Shown piece by piece: positions 43,910 through 47,006 of a stretch of DNA of 47,006 nucleotides. The position numbers and the translations under genes were made by a program. The DNA comes from Candidatus Hydrogenedentota bacterium (GTDB lineage Bacteria; Hydrogenedentota; Hydrogenedentia; Hydrogenedentales; SLHB01), in the NCBI GenBank assembly GCA_019695095.1, contig JAIBAQ010000023.1:1-47006 (forward strand), written 5' to 3'. Position 1 is the first letter of the stretch. Every line of letters begins with the position of its first letter. The notes under the pieces are model-generated. The model did no database searches. It saw only the letters and a program-made list of their open reading frames with translations, and was not told the origin of the DNA.

Positions 43910-44502
43910 AAGTCGGATTCATAGTTGAATGTGGGCCCCAAGGGGCTGAGACAACTGTGATCCCGCATCTGGCCCGCCTCATTGACGCTCGCATTGAACC
44001 GGATGTAGTTACGCTGGATCGGAAACCATTGCTCAAGCAGGAATGCGGGAAGTGGGCGAAAGCCCTTTTGAATGGCGGGTGCCGCCGTGTCGTAGTTCTC
44101 TGGGATTTGTTACCCGCGTGGGGAGAATACGAGGGGCGCGGTTGTCGCCATGACGACAAGGAAGAAATCAGTGAATCACTTCGCTTGGCAGGTGTGAGAT
44201 CAAGAGATCCTCGTGTGGCCCTTGTCTGTGTCGAGAAGATGTTGGAGTCATGGATACTCTCAGACAACCATGCGCTATCGGCTTTTCTATCCACGCCTGC
44301 GCATCAGGTCCGCGTTCCACGGTGCAACCGCCCGGATGATATCAGAGACCCCAAAGCGGTTTTGAATCGATATTTCGGCGAAACCCGTTACCGAAAATAT
44401 CGTGATCTTGAGCACGCTGGCCGAATTATCCGAACTGCCCAGTTGAATCACCTGCGGCGATCTCAATCCTTCTGTCGATTTGAGGGCAAGCTGACGACAT
44501 GA
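43906..44502 (+). CDS. TOPRIM-like protein (resembles DUF4276)
   Basis: The protein is 198 residues from GTG 43906, overlapping the previous stop. It starts MKVGFIVECGPQGAETTVIP, where Glu8 is the first TOPRIM acid, and has RVVVLWDLLPAW (Asp67) in the second acid position. This matches the DUF4276 style of TOPRIM-like fold, although the usual DxD is not clear. An AAA_15-type ATPase followed by a small TOPRIM-like protein recalls PARIS (AriA-AriB), in which the TOPRIM protein is a nuclease. The stop overlaps the next start (ATGA). Confidence 0.62.
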   Translation: MKVGFIVECGPQGAETTVIPHLARLIDARIEPDVVTLDRKPLLKQECGKWAKALLNGGCRRVVVLWDLLPAWGEYEGRGCRHDDKEEISESLRLAGVRSRDPRVALVCVEKMLESWILSDNHALSAFLSTPAHQVRVPRCNRPDDIRDPKAVLNRYFGETRYRKYRDLEHAGRIIRTAQLNHLRRSQSFCRFEGKLTT

Positions 44503-45089
44503 ATGCGTGGAACACGAGCCTTCACGATGTTTACTCAAATAAGCGCGACAAGAAAGCGGATGCCGATATTATGTTGCGAGGACTCGGTGATCAGCGGATT
44601 CTCGGAAGCACGTGGACAGCCTTTTTCTCCTCCGTGCGGTGTCCCGGGAATCTCATCCTAAGTGCCTACGACCTTGCCCAGCGCTGGCGACTTGAGAATC
44701 GACCGGTGGTTAGTGGATTTCATTCACCGGTTGAGCGCGAAGTCCTAAATATCATGCTCCGGTCTCAGACGCCAGTCTGCATCGTGCTCGCACGGAGCAT
44801 ACCGACGCGGGTTCCGAAAGAACTGCGCGATGCCATAGACGGCGGGCGACTGCTCGTACTCTCGCCATTTGGGGCCACGACTAAACGGGCGACACAAGAA
44901 ACCGCTTCCCGCCGCAATGAAGTCGTCGCGGCGATAGCGGACCGAATTGTCGTCGTGTACGCAGCTTCCGGCAGTAAGACGGAAGCCTTCTGCCGTCAGC
45001 TAGCCGGATCCGGCAAGACCTGCTTAACCTTCGACGACCCAAAGACGGAGAATTTGAAGGCGGCGGGCTTTGATCCGTTCCTTGATTAA
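44499..45089 (+). CDS. DprA/SLOG-like Rossmann-fold protein
   Basis: The 196-residue protein has the pattern of DprA-type SLOG folds: LILSAYDLAQRWRLENRPVV and SGFHSPVEREVLNIMLRSQ, then PVCIVLARSIP, GGRLLVLSPFG and IADRIVVVYAASGSKTEAF. DprA loads RecA on ssDNA, whereas SLOG relatives in defence systems sense or make nucleotide signals. It starts by ATGA overlap within the operon. The tight coupling to ATPase and TOPRIM-like genes suggests a shared complex or signalling role. Confidence 0.65.
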   Translation: MNAWNTSLHDVYSNKRDKKADADIMLRGLGDQRILGSTWTAFFSSVRCPGNLILSAYDLAQRWRLENRPVVSGFHSPVEREVLNIMLRSQTPVCIVLARSIPTRVPKELRDAIDGGRLLVLSPFGATTKRATQETASRRNEVVAAIADRIVVVYAASGSKTEAFCRQLAGSGKTCLTFDDPKTENLKAAGFDPFLD

Positions 45090-45111
45090 GCAAGTAGGGC
45101 GCGTAGGCAAA

Positions 45112-45858
45112 ATGAATCCAATCCTTTTCAAGAATTACACTCGCCGCGAAATAAGCGATCTGGTCGGGGGCGGCCAGCTGGTCAGCTACCTTCCAACGCT
45201 GCACGGCAAGGTCCTTTGCGGCTGCTTCGATCCAAAAGTCAATGCACGGGCGCCATTCGAAATTGACGTAGGGAGAAAGGACCCGCCAACGCCAAAAGTC
45301 ATGAAGGCGGCCCACCTACTTGCGTCCCAGAAGAATGATATTCCTGTCTTCATAAAGCAGAAAGCCGACGCATGGCAATATATCGGTCGATATCGAGCCA
45401 CGGGATATTCAGAAGATCCGTTAGTCCTGCGAACCAGACCTGATTTCAGGAAAGATGCCGTTGGGATTTTATTTCTTGAGGCATTGGCACCCGAAGGCGC
45501 TCAAACATTACCAGACATCGATCTCGAAAATGTTGGTGGGGCTGAAGGCCGACAATTCCTTGTTATGCATTTGGCGCGGGAGCGGCAACCTGGACTATCC
45601 GACGCGAAGAAAAGACAAGTACTTCAACGCAAAGGCTTCCTCAGTTGCGAAGCATGTGATCTCCGATTCGATCGATTCAACGAGCTGGGAATCGGATGTT
45701 GCGAAGTTCACCACCTCATCCCGTTGGGCGCCAGGGACCGTCCGGAGACCACTCGCTTGGATGACCTCGCTATTTTGTGCTCAAATTGCCACAGAATGAT
45801 TCATCGGACCAAGCCATTGGCATCTATTGACGCATTCAGAACTCTGATAAACGCCTAA
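45112..45858 (+). CDS. HNH endonuclease with N-terminal DNA-recognition-like domain
   Basis: The protein is 248 residues from ATG 45112; TTG 45070 in frame would overlap the previous gene. The HNH domain is C-terminal: Cys179-x2-Cys182, His200-His201 (EVHHLIPLG), Asp-Leu, Cys223-x2-Cys226-His227 and a final His231, the zinc-bound beta-beta-alpha metal type. The N-terminal 150 residues (LPTLHGKVLCGCFDPKVNA region) resemble the SRA-like domain fused to HNH in McrA-type restriction enzymes, which bind modified cytosine, but this is less certain. It is the last gene of the + strand operon and could be its DNA-cutting subunit. Confidence 0.8.
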   Translation: MNPILFKNYTRREISDLVGGGQLVSYLPTLHGKVLCGCFDPKVNARAPFEIDVGRKDPPTPKVMKAAHLLASQKNDIPVFIKQKADAWQYIGRYRATGYSEDPLVLRTRPDFRKDAVGILFLEALAPEGAQTLPDIDLENVGGAEGRQFLVMHLARERQPGLSDAKKRQVLQRKGFLSCEACDLRFDRFNELGIGCCEVHHLIPLGARDRPETTRLDDLAILCSNCHRMIHRTKPLASIDAFRTLINA

Positions 45859-45980
45859 CGAGATGCATCAACTGCGGTCTGTGCGGCTACACTAACCAAT
45901 GCGGCGAGATGCGACCAGGGGTTGGCTTCGGGCATCGCTAAACGCCATTCCTGGTTGCCGTCAAGTTGCATGCGCATATG

Positions 45981-46838
45981 TTATCCATTTCTGAAATCGA
46001 TTCGCTCCAAGACGTCAACTTCGAGCATGTTCTTGAGGGCCAGGAGGTCAGATGGCAGATGCCCTTCGATCGCCAAAATGACTCTGCAGTTTTGTGGCAG
46101 CAGCCTTGAAGCCTGAACGGCCTCAATGACAGCCTTGTATTTAATGCACTGAAAGATCCCTCTCACGAGATCGCTGTACGGTGCCTTTTTGGTTTTAACC
46201 TCTACGGCATACCAGAAATCAGTGGCTTGAAATGAGACATCAAGCAAATCGCCAGATGGCAGTTCGTATTCATTTGTGCCATGTCCGATATTGCCAAGAC
46301 CGACTGCTTGGGGATGAGTCGCGATGAATCTTTTCATCTCCTTGTGCTCATCGGATTCTGGCCCACCGTGGTATTTTCCCGCTCCCCGAATCGGTTCCGT
46401 GAAGTCAACGACTGCTGGTTTTAGGCCGAAAGCGTTAAGGACTTCGTACCATTTCGGGTAGGCAAAAGTCTTCTGAAGTTCAATCCGAAGTATTTCACGA
46501 CGTTGTTTAAGGGAGAGTTTTCGGAAATCCTCTTTTTTGCTGATGAACCAGGCAACGCCTTCCCCCGGTAACTCTTCAAGTTTGTTTATGACCAGGCATT
46601 GAATTGGAGGGATGTTTTCTTTCCACTTGTCGGAGAGCTGTTCAAGCGCGGAGCCAACACTTCCAAGTACATAATTTAGATTTCTGGGGTTCGTCATGCC
46701 CAGTTCAGGAGCAAGGGCAGAGTAGAAAACAGTGCTTTGAGCTTGCGCCTGTCGTACGAGAAGAGGAAGCGCCGATTCCGCCCGCCGTTGATAGAGCTTC
46801 GGGCCAGGGAAGGGCTTAGCGATACGAGCTGTTTCCAT
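45981..46838 (-). CDS. PD-(D/E)xK restriction-like endonuclease
   Basis: The 285-residue protein has a clear PD-(D/E)xK core: SDEHKEMKRFI (helix with Glu165), SGDLLDVSF (Asp200) and WYAVEVKTKKA (Glu213, Lys215), then SDLVRGIFQCIKYKAV. The N-terminal 150 residues are helical with a possible winged-helix (LGMTNPRNLNYVLGSVG) that could recognise DNA. No methylase gene lies beside it on the same strand. It converges with the HNH gene across 122 bases. Its own promoter region lies right of 46838. Confidence 0.8.
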   Translation of the reverse strand: METARIAKPFPGPKLYQRRAESALPLLVRQAQAQSTVFYSALAPELGMTNPRNLNYVLGSVGSALEQLSDKWKENIPPIQCLVINKLEELPGEGVAWFISKKEDFRKLSLKQRREILRIELQKTFAYPKWYEVLNAFGLKPAVVDFTEPIRGAGKYHGGPESDEHKEMKRFIATHPQAVGLGNIGHGTNEYELPSGDLLDVSFQATDFWYAVEVKTKKAPYSDLVRGIFQCIKYKAVIEAVQASRLLPQNCRVILAIEGHLPSDLLALKNMLEVDVLERIDFRNG

Positions 46839-47006
46839 GATCGTCCGAGATGGCGTAAGAGCTAATTTCGGGTGTCATTGTGACCTTCCCCCATGGATGC
46901 GGCCAGATTTAGAGCAAGTCTTGGTCGCTTTCTGTTTCCTTCACTAACACTTTAGTGTTCCCGTTCCAATTGTTCTTCATGGCGGCTCGTTCCGCGAAAC
47001 TGGACG
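46839..47006. promoter_or_regulatory. Upstream region of the terminal nuclease gene, with a small palindrome
   Basis: No gene was found here. AACACT-tt-AGTGTT at 46946-46959 is a perfect 6-base palindrome with a 2-base centre, a possible operator for the minus-strand nuclease gene or a gene off the right edge. No promoter consensus was assigned. Confidence 0.3.

Larger units (their letters stand above)
1784..47006. mobile_element. Probable integrated genomic island (right end outside the window)
   Basis: Everything right of the broken tRNA-Ser gene is accessory. It contains a tyrosine recombinase (28862-30037), an excisionase-like HTH protein, two VirD4/HerA-class ATPases, SSB and ArdC-family antirestriction protein. 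Several defence-type gene clusters surround these. No housekeeping gene is recognised after fabI. The extent is inferred from gene content and the tRNA fragment. No matching right-hand att repeat or tRNA 3' half was seen up to 47006. More than one element may be nested here. Confidence 0.5.

Noticed and set aside
43527-44294. 255-codon minus-strand ORF
   Set aside because: It lies antisense to the ATPase and TOPRIM-like genes, which are coupled and motif-bearing.
1-47006. CRISPR array, rRNA operon, insertion sequence
   Set aside because: No regular direct repeats with spacers, no rRNA-like sequence, and no DDE or serine transposase motifs were seen on reading both strands.

Overview
The window reads as bacterial chromosome running into a large accessory (defence/mobile) island. 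The left 1.7 kb holds ordinary fatty-acid metabolism genes: the 3' end of an acyl-CoA dehydrogenase gene and a fabI-type enoyl-ACP reductase gene. The enoyl-ACP reductase and the Shine-Dalgarno sites seen further right say Bacteria. The phylum cannot be read from this sequence. At 1743 the first half of a tRNA-Ser(GCU) gene appears and stops making sense just after the anticodon loop. Everything to its right is accessory DNA, so this is the likely left end of an integrated element whose right end lies beyond 47006.

Layout from left to right: (1) 2284-6492, a giant NACHT NTPase with a C-terminal PD-(D/E)xK-like nuclease. (2) 6815-8886, a RiPP-like cassette: a 34-residue Lys-rich peptide ending in Asn-Cys, a radical SAM/SPASM enzyme and a convergent SAM methyltransferase. 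(3) 9303-17733, a four-gene + strand operon: PD-(D/E)xK-like protein, two unrecognised proteins, and a 1589-residue DEAH helicase with two C-terminal KH domains. (4) 17761-25700, a minus-strand block. It starts with a membrane protein, an eight-ligand RING-like zinc protein, a VirD4/HerA-like ATPase and a small nuclease-like protein. It continues with a complete ubiquitin-like set (Ubl, E2-like, JAB/JAMM isopeptidase, E1), then an excisionase-like HTH protein and a CHAT protease. (5) 25822-28641, a divergently transcribed winged-helix/NACHT NTPase, with a palindrome in the shared promoter region.

(6) 28862-35450 looks like the element's own backbone. It has a tyrosine recombinase with a C-terminal coiled coil, winged-helix proteins, a second HerA-like ATPase, an SSB, a probable ribbon-helix-helix protein and an ArdC-type antirestriction protein. 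(7) 35804-45858 is a six-gene + strand operon, several genes overlapping by 4 bases: PLD-SNF2 helicase, Eco57I-like N6-adenine methylase, AAA ATPase, TOPRIM-like (DUF4276-like) protein, DprA-like protein and HNH nuclease. (8) 45981-46838 encodes a PD-(D/E)xK nuclease on the opposite strand.

The most interesting parts are the ubiquitin-like operon, which adds a candidate RING-type E3 and an ATPase to the four-gene Bil-like core; the DEAH-KH operon with its two unrecognised partners; and the RiPP-like cassette. No CRISPR array, rRNA gene or transposase was recognised. All functional calls rest on motifs read by eye; no database search was run.
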